53,133 bases of DNA from Crocinitomicaceae bacterium (GTDB lineage Bacteria; Bacteroidota; Bacteroidia; Flavobacteriales_D; Sanyastnellaceae). Positions 45,147 to 53,133 of this stretch are shown piece after piece (position 1 is the stretch's first letter; the number at the start of each line of letters is the position of its first letter). The DNA lies in NCBI GenBank assembly GCA_002720375.1, contig PBIE01000040.1:1-53133 (forward strand), read 5' to 3'. The translations under genes and the position numbers were made by a program. The notes below the pieces were generated by a model. It had not been told where the DNA came from and did no database searches. It worked only from the letters and a program-made list of their open reading frames with translations.

Positions 45147-46439
45147 ATGCGCTTTCGAACACAGTCTCCAGGATCAAGCAACCACAGTCCGGTATCCAAT
45201 GTGATACGGCTTGTGCTGGCTTCTGCTGGCGTACAAGGGTTGGCGCTCTTGGCCCTGCCCCTGTTGCAGCGCTGGTGCTACGGGCCAGAAGATTTCGCGG
45301 ACTTCGCCTTGTATTCGCAGTGGGCAGGCCTATTCGGCGCGGTTGCCACCGTCAGAATGGACCTCGCGGTGGTCAAGCACGACACGCCCCGACTCGCAAG
45401 CGCAGCATTCGCCAATGGCCTTCGGGCCCTTTTGGCTACGGTCTGCATCTCGTTTATCGTCGTCTTGGGTTTCCGTTGGACAGGCAGTGCTATGGGACGC
45501 GTTGACGGCCTTTGGTTTTGGTTGCCCCTTGGCGTGGCCGGCTTGGGCATCGGAAACCTCTCCACCGCATGGTTAACTAGGCAAGAGCACTTTGGGCTTG
45601 TCGCACGTGCTCGTGCATGGGGCGGGGCGTGGGGAGAAGGACTTCGATTCGCTTTTTCAGGGCTCGCCGGGTCGGGTCTAATCGCTGGACGTGTTGTGGG
45701 TCAGTGGCTCACGGCCGGGATGGCCATGAGGCACTGCCGTCAAGACAAGGCAGAAAAGTCAACCCGTGAGGACCGCATGGCCGCGTGGCGAATCGACAGG
45801 GATTACGTCCGGTACACAACACCGGCCAACCTTCTCGCCATGGGCGCCAACGCCTTGCTTGTGCTGTTTCTGTTTGAATCAGCGCCCCGGGACACGGTGG
45901 GACAAGTCGGCGCAGCTGCTGCCTATTTGACAGTGGCTTTTGGCCTCCTGATCCGAGGAACCAACGATGTGTTTTTTAGGTTGCTCAATGACATTCCGGA
46001 CAGCCAGCTGGTCGGACTTTACTTCAGATGGGCACTTTCATTGGTGGGACTGGCCACTGCTGGAGCGACCTTCCTGTACATCTTGCCACTCGACTGGATT
46101 GTTGTTCTGCTGGGAGAGCGTTGGTCTGACCTGCTTCCCGTCATGCGCATACTCTGCCTTTGGATGATTCCTTGGGTTGCGGCCTCCTCCCTATCCGGTA
46201 TATTTCCCCACTTGAGAAGACAATCTTGGTCCCTGGTATTAGACGTATTTCACCTCTGTTTGATTGGGGGGTGGCTGTTCTGGTTTTCCTCGACACAAGG
46301 CTCTATTGGTCAGGGGGACTGGACCATCATCAGGCAGTATGCTTGGGTACAGTCAGGTTTTTATTCGCTTGCCCTCTGCACTGGGATTTTAGCCTGTGTG
46401 CTCGGCATGCGAAACACCGCGAAATCTAAAGCCAGCTAA
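45147..46439 (+). CDS. Oligosaccharide flippase family protein (second Wzx-like)
   Basis: The 430-residue protein is a polytopic membrane protein with about 12 hydrophobic segments. The N-terminal region LALLALPLLQRWCYGPEDFA followed by DFALYSQWAGLFGAVATVRM is the usual start of MOP-superfamily polysaccharide flippases. It should move lipid-linked glycan units across the inner membrane. It differs clearly from the flippase at 17325. The 175-base gap after the Bat operon holds no gene that I can support; a weak box TTTCTTTG lies at 45128. Confidence 0.85.
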   Translation: MRFRTQSPGSSNHSPVSNVIRLVLASAGVQGLALLALPLLQRWCYGPEDFADFALYSQWAGLFGAVATVRMDLAVVKHDTPRLASAAFANGLRALLATVCISFIVVLGFRWTGSAMGRVDGLWFWLPLGVAGLGIGNLSTAWLTRQEHFGLVARARAWGGAWGEGLRFAFSGLAGSGLIAGRVVGQWLTAGMAMRHCRQDKAEKSTREDRMAAWRIDRDYVRYTTPANLLAMGANALLVLFLFESAPRDTVGQVGAAAAYLTVAFGLLIRGTNDVFFRLLNDIPDSQLVGLYFRWALSLVGLATAGATFLYILPLDWIVVLLGERWSDLLPVMRILCLWMIPWVAASSLSGIFPHLRRQSWSLVLDVFHLCLIGGWLFWFSSTQGSIGQGDWTIIRQYAWVQSGFYSLALCTGILACVLGMRNTAKSKAS

Positions 46440-46470
46440 GCCCCTTAGTGAGGGCAAAACATCGGAAGCG

Positions 46471-47028
46471 TCAATGGGCGTGCCCATATACCCCATCCAC
46501 ATTTAAAGCGCGCTCCGCAGCGGGCAAAGACTGCACCGTCAACACCTCATGTGTGTGCCCTGATTCTTCCGCGTGACCGCGGTCGTCGTTGAGTTCGTGA
46601 TTGTGCGCGTGCTTCTCGCCATCATGGTGGTGACCTTCATCTGCTTCATGATGGTGCTCCCCCCCTTCGTGATTGCCATGAGAGACAAATTCAATCTCGC
46701 ATCGGATCTCTTGAAAGTGGAGGTTGCCGTCGCGGTAATATTCAAGCCTCAAAACCCCCTTACTCTTCTCATTAGAGCGGAGAATAAAGAATGAGCCAGC
46801 AGTCCATTGCCCTTCGTTCATGAAGGCAAATCTTCCATCCTCATAAAATCGGATTTGTCGCGCAACATCACCCTCTGAATTCAATTCCCAATGGCCGGAA
46901 AGCTGCTCGTGAAAGGGCGCACCATGGTCAGGGTGTAAAGTGGCAATGTCCGAATTGGCCGCACCCCTCATGTTCAAGGGCAGCAAAAAGAGGACGGCCA
47001 ACACAGATGAAAAACGGGCTCGAATCAT
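46471..47028 (-). CDS. Small secreted protein with a histidine-rich segment
   Basis: The 185-residue protein has a signal peptide (FSSVLAVLFLLPLNMRGA), a lipocalin-like beta domain (LSGHWELNSEGDVARQIRFY, YEDGRFAFMNEGQWTAGSFF), and then a His/Glu/Asp-rich stretch (HGNHEGGEHHHEADEGHHHD, continuing to HTHEV) with about 15 His. Such stretches often bind zinc or other divalent metals in the periplasm. I do not recognise the family. The start could be ATG 47028 or 47043; the open frame further upstream overlaps the divergent M1 gene and is not believed. Confidence 0.7.
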   Translation of the reverse strand: MIRARFSSVLAVLFLLPLNMRGAANSDIATLHPDHGAPFHEQLSGHWELNSEGDVARQIRFYEDGRFAFMNEGQWTAGSFFILRSNEKSKGVLRLEYYRDGNLHFQEIRCEIEFVSHGNHEGGEHHHEADEGHHHDGEKHAHNHELNDDRGHAEESGHTHEVLTVQSLPAAERALNVDGVYGHAH

Positions 47029-47115
47029 GCAGCGAACATACATCATGCCCGAGGTCTTATCTTGCAGATTCTGTCCCTGCTTTTTTAAGCATGACGCCTG
47101 CAAGAAGAGAATACG

Positions 47116-49470
47116 ATGCAACAATACATTCTTCGTCTCCCCCTCCTGTTTAGCCTTCTTGCGCTGGCCACGGTGGCCTCTGCGCAGTTGGAAGGAAACA
47201 CCAACGACAATCCTTTCCGGCAACTCTATGATGTACTGCCGACTCCCAACAGTGTCCGCACAGCAAGCGGGGCCCCTGGGCACGCATACTGGCAACAGGA
47301 AGTGGACTACGTAATGGACATTCGTCTGAACGACGGTACGCAGCGCATTGACGGCAAGGAAACGATCATCTACAAGAACAACTCTCCTGATGAGCTCCGC
47401 TACCTCTGGCTTCAGCTGGACCAAAATGTGCGTGACCTAGACAGCGACAGCCACATGATTCGAGAAGGTTTCATGGAAGACCGCATGTCATTCGAAGGCA
47501 TTGCCGACCTCCAACCGGATTTTGACGGAGGATTCAAGATAGAAGCAGTGAAAGATGCCAGTGGAAAGGCCCTGCCCCACACCATCAACCAAACTATGAT
47601 GAGGGTGGACCTGCCCAAGCCCCTCGCTCCAGGAGGCAAATTCACGTTTCAAGTGGATTGGTGGTACAACATCAACGACCGCATGGCCATTGGTGGCCGC
47701 AGCGGGTATGAATATTTTGAAGAAGAGGACAACTACCTCTATACCATCGCCCAATTCTTCCCTCGCCTCTGCGCCTACTATGACCGCATGGGATGGCAAA
47801 ACAAGCAGTTCCTCGGCAACGGAGAATTCACGCTCGAATTCGGAGACTACGATGTGAGCATCACCGTTCCGAGTGACCACATCGTGGGTTCAACCGGAGT
47901 CCTGCAAAACCCAAAAGAGGTCCTCACAGCTAAACAACGCGCCAGGCTCGAACAAGCCAAGACCGCAGACCGTCCTGTACTCATCGTCACGGAAGAAGAG
48001 GCACGAGAAGCCGAAAAAACCAAAGAAAAAGGCTTGGCTACCTGGCGATTTAAAGCCAAGAATGTTCGCGACTTCGCATTTGCATCCAGCCGAAAGTTCA
48101 TTTGGGACGCAATGGCAGTGCCCCTTGAGAACAACACGCCAATGGCCATGAGCTACTACCCCAAAGAGGGCAACCCATTGTGGGAACAATACAGCACAGA
48201 GACCGTGGCGCAGACCCTGATAACCTACAGTGAATTCGCCTGTGAGTACCCCTACCCTGTCGCCATCAGTGTCCACACCAAATGGATTGGCATGGAGTAT
48301 CCCATGATTTGCTTTAATGGTGGACGACCGGAACCGGATGGCACCTACAGTGCGCGCACCAAGCATGGCATGATTTCGGTGATCATTCACGAGGTGGGCC
48401 ACAACTTCTATCCCATGATCATCAACTCTGATGAGCGCCAATGGACCTGGATGGACGAGGGACTAAACACCTTCGTGCAATACCTCACCGAAAAGGAGTT
48501 TGATCGAAACTATCCGACCCGCCGGGGCCCTGCTCGAAATATTACGGGGTACATGGGAGGTGAAGTCTCGCGCATCTCACCGATTATGACCAACTCGGAA
48601 AGCATTTTCCAATTTGGTCCAAACGCATACGGAAAGCCCGCCACAGCGCTGAATATTCTGCGGGAAACGGTCATGGGCCGGGAGCTCTTCGACTTCGCCT
48701 TCAAAGAATACGGACGCCGGTGGGCATTCAAGCGCCCCACACCTGCGGACCTGTTTCGCACCATGGAGGACGCATCCAGCGTCGACCTCGACTGGTTCTG
48801 GCGTGGTTGGTTTTATACCAACGACCATGTGGACATGGCCCTGTCTGATATCCAATGGTTCCAGATTTCAACTGGCGACCCCGATGTCGAAAAGCCATTG
48901 GCCAAAGTCGAGGAGGAGTCCCAGCCCATGGACATCAGCCTTGATCGAGATGTGGAATACATACCCGAAAGCAGACTCGAGGCCCGTCCAGAACTGCATG
49001 ACCACTATACCACTGTCGACCCACATGCAGTGATGGCAATTGAACGGAAGGAATATCTCGAATACGTTGCCGCCTTGGACGAAGATGAACTCGAAATGCT
49101 GTCTTCTGGGAAGCATTTCTACCAACTTACTTTCGAGAATGTGGGGGGCTTGGTCATGCCTCTCGTCGTGGAATTCACATACACGGATGGCACAACGGAT
49201 GTGCGCCGTGTGCCCGCAGAAATCTGGCGAAAGGGGGGCAAAGAGGTGACCAAAGTCTTCGTCACACCCAAGGAGGCCACCCGCGTGGTCTTGGACCCAT
49301 TCCTTGAAATTGCCGATACGGACTTGACCAACAACGCTTGGCCAAGGAATGTGAGGCCCACCCGCATCAACCTCTACAACGACGCAACGCGCAGCTACGG
49401 TTCTTCATCAGGAAACCCGATGCAAAGGGTCCGCGAGAACCAGGACTACATCGATTCCATCGAGGATTAA
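47116..49470 (+). CDS. M1 family metallopeptidase (aminopeptidase)
   Basis: The 784-residue secreted zinc peptidase has a signal peptide (LPLLFSLLALATVASAQ) and the M1 active site: HEVGH at residues 425-429 and the third zinc ligand Glu448 in WMDEGLNTF (HExxH-x18-E). The N-terminal beta-domain has FEIGGRSGYEYF-like IGGRSGYEYFEEEDNYLYTI and AQFFPRLCAYYDRMGWQNKQ. The classic GxMEN substrate loop appears changed to GMEYPM. These enzymes release N-terminal amino acids from peptides outside the cytoplasm. It is divergent from the His-rich gene. Confidence 0.9.
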   Translation: MQQYILRLPLLFSLLALATVASAQLEGNTNDNPFRQLYDVLPTPNSVRTASGAPGHAYWQQEVDYVMDIRLNDGTQRIDGKETIIYKNNSPDELRYLWLQLDQNVRDLDSDSHMIREGFMEDRMSFEGIADLQPDFDGGFKIEAVKDASGKALPHTINQTMMRVDLPKPLAPGGKFTFQVDWWYNINDRMAIGGRSGYEYFEEEDNYLYTIAQFFPRLCAYYDRMGWQNKQFLGNGEFTLEFGDYDVSITVPSDHIVGSTGVLQNPKEVLTAKQRARLEQAKTADRPVLIVTEEEAREAEKTKEKGLATWRFKAKNVRDFAFASSRKFIWDAMAVPLENNTPMAMSYYPKEGNPLWEQYSTETVAQTLITYSEFACEYPYPVAISVHTKWIGMEYPMICFNGGRPEPDGTYSARTKHGMISVIIHEVGHNFYPMIINSDERQWTWMDEGLNTFVQYLTEKEFDRNYPTRRGPARNITGYMGGEVSRISPIMTNSESIFQFGPNAYGKPATALNILRETVMGRELFDFAFKEYGRRWAFKRPTPADLFRTMEDASSVDLDWFWRGWFYTNDHVDMALSDIQWFQISTGDPDVEKPLAKVEEESQPMDISLDRDVEYIPESRLEARPELHDHYTTVDPHAVMAIERKEYLEYVAALDEDELEMLSSGKHFYQLTFENVGGLVMPLVVEFTYTDGTTDVRRVPAEIWRKGGKEVTKVFVTPKEATRVVLDPFLEIADTDLTNNAWPRNVRPTRINLYNDATRSYGSSSGNPMQRVRENQDYIDSIED

Positions 49471-49525
49471 GAACACGGTACTTCTTACAGGGTTATTTCT
49501 GTAGCCTATTATTAAAACGCTGACG

Positions 49526-50959
49526 ATGAAGTGCATTTTCAACCTCCTCATCTCGGGAATTCTGACGACCTGTATCCTGCCCAACCTCGATGCGCAGGGT
49601 TACGCTATCGAATGGGAAGACCCCATTGAAGTCGCCACCTCTGACTACGGTCAAAGCAACCTGAGAATGGAGTTGGATTCAGATGGTCTCCCCATTGTAT
49701 TGCTCGGGATGACAGGTCCCGATGGCGGCCTGTATTCGACACGATGGAATGGACTGCAATTCGACACACCAGTTCCAGTAACCCAGGAAACCGGGCTCTT
49801 CATTAACGACAGTCAAGGTGCTCGGATGGCCGTTTATGAAAACGAAGTCTTGGTCAGCTATCAAATTTCTGGAGCTTGGGCTCAAGGGGGAAGAACCACC
49901 CGATCAATTGATTCAGGTCAGAATTGGCTCGAACCAGTTTCCATCGCACCAGAAGCCATCGAAGATCACTTCATGCCCGCTCCAGCATTTGATGAAAATG
50001 GCTTGCCATGGGTGGCTGTAAAGTGGGGAGTAAATCCAGTCTTAGAAGGCGTGCTGCGTTGGGATGATGCAACTCAATCCTATGGGCCTGCAGAAGACGG
50101 CGGCTTCAGCTTTCCCGGTGGTATTGCTTGCGACTGCTGTGCCTCAATGCCCTTTGAACACGAAGGGACACTTTACAATGCCGTTCGCATTAACAACAAC
50201 AACACCCGTGATTTCCATCTCGCGCGAACAGATGCTTTGGGCCAATGGTCAGAAAGCTTGGATATCGATCCAACAAATTGGATCCTCGGATCTTGTCCCG
50301 CATCCAAAACGGAAATGGCCTTGCTCGGAGATGGCCAATTTGTTTTTGTTTTCATGTCTGGAGCTGAAGGGGGCAGTCGAGCCTATTGGAGTACAGTAAA
50401 TCCTGACAGTTGGAGTCTCAGTGGCTCAGACCGCATACAACCAGGGAATGATTTCATAGAGAACAACCCTTCAGTCTCAGCCCATGGCGACCATTGTGTT
50501 AGCGCATGGGAACGCAACGATGGAGGTTATGATATCGTTGTGGGAATTTCTGAAAACACAGCGGATGGGATGGCCACATGGGCCAATTCGAATGATGTGG
50601 TGACTTCATCACTTAGTGGACACAGCAGAAGGCCTGTCATTCGAATTCACAACAACACGGTACACTTGGTATACCAGCGCCCTTCAGAGGGAATTGCGCA
50701 CTACCGGCGAGGGACAGTGGTAACCAGTTATGTCCCCTCCGAAATTTCACCGGTGTCATGGACCTGCAAAAAGCGAGAATTTGGTTGGCTGATTCACGGT
50801 TGCAACACACCATTTGAATGGACACTGTTTAACGCGGTTGGACAAATCATCGATTCTGGGAAGAGTGCGGACTCCATGGTCCAATCCACTGAAAATGGGT
50901 GGGGAATCCTCGAAATTCAAGCCGGGAATGTGCGACGGGCATTCCACGTGAATCGCTGA
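49526..50959 (+). CDS. Secreted sialidase-like beta-propeller protein with a sorting-type C-terminus
   Basis: The 477-residue protein has a signal peptide (LLISGILTTCILPNLDAQ). Blades of a BNR/sialidase-like propeller recur (SIDSGQNWLEPVSIAPEAIE, VSAWERNDGGYDIVVGISEN), with a Cys cluster GGIACDCCASMPFEHEG seen in related propellers. The last 45 residues (WTLFNAVGQIIDSGKSADSM, then GILEIQAGNVRRAFHVNR) resemble a divergent type IX secretion sorting domain. Function is unknown; sialidase activity is not claimed, because the catalytic set is not clear. Confidence 0.7.
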   Translation: MKCIFNLLISGILTTCILPNLDAQGYAIEWEDPIEVATSDYGQSNLRMELDSDGLPIVLLGMTGPDGGLYSTRWNGLQFDTPVPVTQETGLFINDSQGARMAVYENEVLVSYQISGAWAQGGRTTRSIDSGQNWLEPVSIAPEAIEDHFMPAPAFDENGLPWVAVKWGVNPVLEGVLRWDDATQSYGPAEDGGFSFPGGIACDCCASMPFEHEGTLYNAVRINNNNTRDFHLARTDALGQWSESLDIDPTNWILGSCPASKTEMALLGDGQFVFVFMSGAEGGSRAYWSTVNPDSWSLSGSDRIQPGNDFIENNPSVSAHGDHCVSAWERNDGGYDIVVGISENTADGMATWANSNDVVTSSLSGHSRRPVIRIHNNTVHLVYQRPSEGIAHYRRGTVVTSYVPSEISPVSWTCKKREFGWLIHGCNTPFEWTLFNAVGQIIDSGKSADSMVQSTENGWGILEIQAGNVRRAFHVNR

Positions 50960-51120
50960 ATTAGGCTGGGGTATGGCCACACCTTGATACGGGCAACAAG
51001 TGACTTGGCGACGCCGGTGCTGGATTGTGTCGGCCTGGTGACCAAAATTCTGATTGCTTTTGCGGTTTGCGAGGAAAGGTGGTTTGTAATGGCTAAATTG
51101 TATTATCAATACAGAGGCGA

Positions 51121-52395
51121 GTGGCCCATTTCGCAACACCCAAAATGGTGGAGCAGCGCAAGCTCCTGATTGCAGACGCAAGGTCTTTCCTTGCGACCAT
51201 GCGCCGGGATGCAAAAGGCCGCAATCTGGAATTGGACTGGGACCTCCGCTTGCAAGAGGTTGTATCCGAAATTCAATCTTCTGGGACCTACGTGCACACA
51301 GCAGAGGAATTGCAATTTGGCGCCTGCTTGGCATGGCGCAACAGCAACCGGTGCATTGGCCGCCACATGTGGCGCTCTCTTAAAGTCATCGACAGAAGGG
51401 ACACCAAGGAAAAAGATGCCGTCATCTCTGCCATGGGACACCATTTGGAGGTCGCCTACAATGGTGGCCGGATACAGAGTGTCATCTCCATTTTCGCCCC
51501 GCGCCACCCTGAACAACCGAATCAACCCGATTCAGTGCGGTTTTCCAACCATCAACTGACGCGCTATGCCGGATTCAGAGATACCGCGGGTCAAATCCTC
51601 GGGGACCCAGCTTCAGCCGAACTGACGGAAGAGCTACTCCAAAGCGGATGGAAACCGAAAAAAAAGACAGCGTTTACCCCACTGCCATGGAGTATCTGGA
51701 TTGACGACCAGTGCCAAGCACCCTATGACGCTTTCGCAGAGCATCCAGAATGGCTTCACGAGGTCGAAATGCGCCACCCTGAGAATTCTGACTTTACCAG
51801 CCTTGGACTGAAGTGGTACGCCGTGCCCGCCATCAGCGAAATGGCCCTAGTCATTGGGGGCATCGTCTACCCCTGTGCCCCCTTCAATGGCTGGTACATG
51901 GGAACAGAGGTGGGCGCACGAAATTTCGGTGATGCAGACCGCTACGACATGCTTCCCGAGGTGGCGCGAATCTTTGGACTGGATACGTCGTCAGATCGTC
52001 AACTCTGGCGGGACCGAGCACTGGTTGAGTTGAACCGCGCGGTGCTTCACAGCTATGACGAGGCCGGTGTCCACATCGGAGACCACCACGAACTGGGCCG
52101 CCAATTCGAGCGGTTCTGTGAAGCTGAGGAGAAAAACCAGCGCGATGTGACTGGCGATTGGGCTTGGTTAACGCCCCCAATTTCAGCTTCTTCAACACCT
52201 CAATTCCACAGGAAATTTGATAACCGGGTGATTCCCCACACCAACTATTTCTATCAGAGCCCAGTGCAATTGGATGTCGAAGCGCGGAGATCAAACCGTC
52301 CCAACTCAAGCATGCCCCACCCAGACCCCTACCATCTGGGCAATGCCCATCCGACACCCCAATGCCCCTACGGATTTGACCGGAAGGGGAGCTGA
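51121..52395 (+). CDS. nos: Nitric oxide synthase oxygenase (bacterial type)
   Basis: The 424-residue protein is the heme oxygenase half of nitric oxide synthase, which turns L-arginine into citrulline and NO. The heme-ligand Cys is at residue 78 in ACLAWRNSNRCIGRHMW; animal enzymes have AWRNAPRCIGR. The substrate Glu is residue 263 in GWYMGTEVGARNFGDADRYD. The later segments IGDHHELGRQFERF, GDWAWLTPPISASSTPQFHR and HTNYFYQ match the pterin and dimer parts. No reductase domain is present, as in Bacillus enzymes, so electrons come from another flavoprotein. The start is GTG 51121 or ATG 51145. A 161-base gap precedes it. Confidence 0.92.
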   Translation: MAHFATPKMVEQRKLLIADARSFLATMRRDAKGRNLELDWDLRLQEVVSEIQSSGTYVHTAEELQFGACLAWRNSNRCIGRHMWRSLKVIDRRDTKEKDAVISAMGHHLEVAYNGGRIQSVISIFAPRHPEQPNQPDSVRFSNHQLTRYAGFRDTAGQILGDPASAELTEELLQSGWKPKKKTAFTPLPWSIWIDDQCQAPYDAFAEHPEWLHEVEMRHPENSDFTSLGLKWYAVPAISEMALVIGGIVYPCAPFNGWYMGTEVGARNFGDADRYDMLPEVARIFGLDTSSDRQLWRDRALVELNRAVLHSYDEAGVHIGDHHELGRQFERFCEAEEKNQRDVTGDWAWLTPPISASSTPQFHRKFDNRVIPHTNYFYQSPVQLDVEARRSNRPNSSMPHPDPYHLGNAHPTPQCPYGFDRKGS

Positions 52396-52398
52396 CGC

Positions 52399-52818
52399 TT
52401 ACTGTCTTCGCCATATGCAGCGCCGGATTCCGCTGCCGCAGGCTTCCGTAATACTGTTCCCACGAACGTTGTAGTCAGAGATGATGATGTCTCCGATTAA
52501 ATCAGCATGAAACGGGCCAGAACTGTCGGGATACAATAACAAGCTGTTTCCTGTAGAGTCCACGGCCTGGAAAATATAGGTGCCCCCATGGCCCTGGCCC
52601 TCTGCATGGTCAAACCGATATCGAGGTTGGACAGTTGGAGATTCAGCACCATCAAACCACATCACGAGAGGGCCACCCTGGGGACAATCACTACACCCAG
52701 ATTCTGTATCCAATTCAAAGGTGCCGACAATGCGCACTTCAATTGGACGACACCCCTGATTGAAAGAAGAACATAAGGCGATGACGGAGGCAAAAAAGAC
52801 AGACAATCGACGCTTCAT
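52399..52818 (-). CDS. Small lipoprotein of unknown function
   Basis: The 139-residue protein has a lipoprotein signal (RLSVFFASVIALCSSFNQGC) and a short beta-rich mature part with two pairs of Cys (SGCSDCPQGG and ACGSGIRRC). I do not recognise a family. ATG 52818 is preferred to 52827. It is convergent with the NOS gene, with a 3-base gap, and lies downstream of the metallo-hydrolase gene on the same strand. Confidence 0.65.
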   Translation of the reverse strand: MKRRLSVFFASVIALCSSFNQGCRPIEVRIVGTFELDTESGCSDCPQGGPLVMWFDGAESPTVQPRYRFDHAEGQGHGGTYIFQAVDSTGNSLLLYPDSSGPFHADLIGDIIISDYNVRGNSITEACGSGIRRCIWRRQ

Positions 52819-52833
52819 GAGGTGCAATTTGAA

Positions 52834-53133
52834 TCAGAGGCCGTGGCGGTCCCCAAACCGAGCAACGTGGCACCCAGCGTCTAATACACGCCGGGTCGCA
52901 GGTGAATTCGGGTCGAGCAACCGATTGGTGTGGTTAAGGTGAATGAAGTGAACCTTGTCTCGCTCCTCGGCAGGCCATGACGACATCAAGCCCAAGCTTT
53001 CCACGATGAAAGGATGAGGGATTTCGGCCATGTTACGGTGCCCAAGTTCGGCCCCATCGAAGAACGTTCCGTCCAAGAACGCGAGATCGACTGCCGACAC
53101 CTCGGACTCCAGGCTCTTCTCCCACTTCGACCA
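52834..53133 (-). CDS. PqqB-like MBL-fold metallo-hydrolase, C-terminal part (partial)
   Basis: The gene runs off the right edge; the last 99 residues are visible, open to the edge. The segment DLAFLDGTFFDGAELGHRNM with FIHLNHTNRLLDPNSPATRR matches the C-terminal part of PqqB-like metallo-beta-lactamase-fold hydrolases, including a metal-site Asp (FLDG) and His (HLNHTN). No pqq genes are visible, so a PQQ role is not implied. Confidence 0.75.
   Translation of the reverse strand, partial: WSKWEKSLESEVSAVDLAFLDGTFFDGAELGHRNMAEIPHPFIVESLGLMSSWPAEERDKVHFIHLNHTNRLLDPNSPATRRVLDAGCHVARFGDRHGL

Noticed and set aside
47029-47424. N-terminal extension of the His-rich protein across the M1 start
   Set aside because: The extension overlaps the M1 signal peptide region and lacks the signal-peptide start seen at ATG 47028.

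Overview
The window looks like a chromosomal segment of a free-living, probably marine member of the Bacteroidota (Flavobacteriales-like), at moderate GC. The evidence is the gene content: the C-terminal end of a TonB-dependent receptor, a Bat aerotolerance operon, DUF5916 and choice-of-anchor B secreted proteins, a degenerate type IX secretion tail, the SerC-SerA-DUF1015 gene order, and several upstream elements that match the Bacteroidota -7 promoter box TAnnTTTG exactly. It is almost wall-to-wall coding. Most co-directional neighbours overlap by 1 to 8 bases, and there is no gene-free stretch longer than about 220 bases. I saw no rRNA, tRNA, insertion sequence, prophage or CRISPR array.

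Layout. Positions 1-8 kb hold the TonB receptor tail, an ABC exporter, a large secreted choice-of-anchor B protein with metal-binding and dockerin-like repeats, a TIGR01777 epimerase, a DNA photolyase and a CoA-transferase. From 7.9 to 10.2 kb on the minus strand is a short envelope operon (polysaccharide export lipoprotein, RfbC epimerase, lytic transglycosylase). From 10.3 to 14.3 kb are a GNAT acetyltransferase, MltG and a DUF5916 outer-membrane protein. An M23 peptidase (14.3-16.0 kb, minus) is divergent from a cell-division cluster (16.0-18.8 kb): a coiled-coil protein, ZapA, a strikingly shortened RNase Y homologue without its KH and HD domains, and a flippase. From 18.9 to 23.9 kb come a DUF4476 protein, serine biosynthesis (serC, serA), DUF1015, a YggS-type PLP protein and a small membrane protein.

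From 23.9 to 28.8 kb on the minus strand are PriA and then a two-gene operon (sarcosine-oxidase-like flavoenzyme and ATP-grasp ligase). A leader with a run of leucine codons and three mutually exclusive hairpins precedes that operon and looks like a transcription attenuator. From 28.8 to 31.4 kb are a peroxiredoxin, RecA and a TPR lipoprotein. A bidirectional terminator separates them from the classic thrS-infC-rpmI-rplT translation operon (31.5-34.7 kb, minus). From 34.8 to 36.4 kb are an orphan secreted protein, a DUF4442 thioesterase-like protein and a MazG-like pyrophosphohydrolase.

From 36.5 to 45.0 kb is a full Bat operon: MoxR ATPase, DUF58, a membrane protein, BatA, then two gene fusions, BatB-BatC and BatD-BatE. 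The first fusion carries a perfect-frame 18-bp tandem repeat. The rest holds a second flippase, a His-rich small secreted protein, an M1 aminopeptidase, a secreted beta-propeller-like protein with a sorting-type tail, a bacterial nitric oxide synthase oxygenase, a small lipoprotein and the C-terminal part of a PqqB-like metallo-hydrolase.

The most interesting items are the RNase Y homologue stripped of its catalytic core inside the zapA operon, the putative attenuator of the ligase/oxidase operon, the double Bat fusion, and the nitric oxide synthase.
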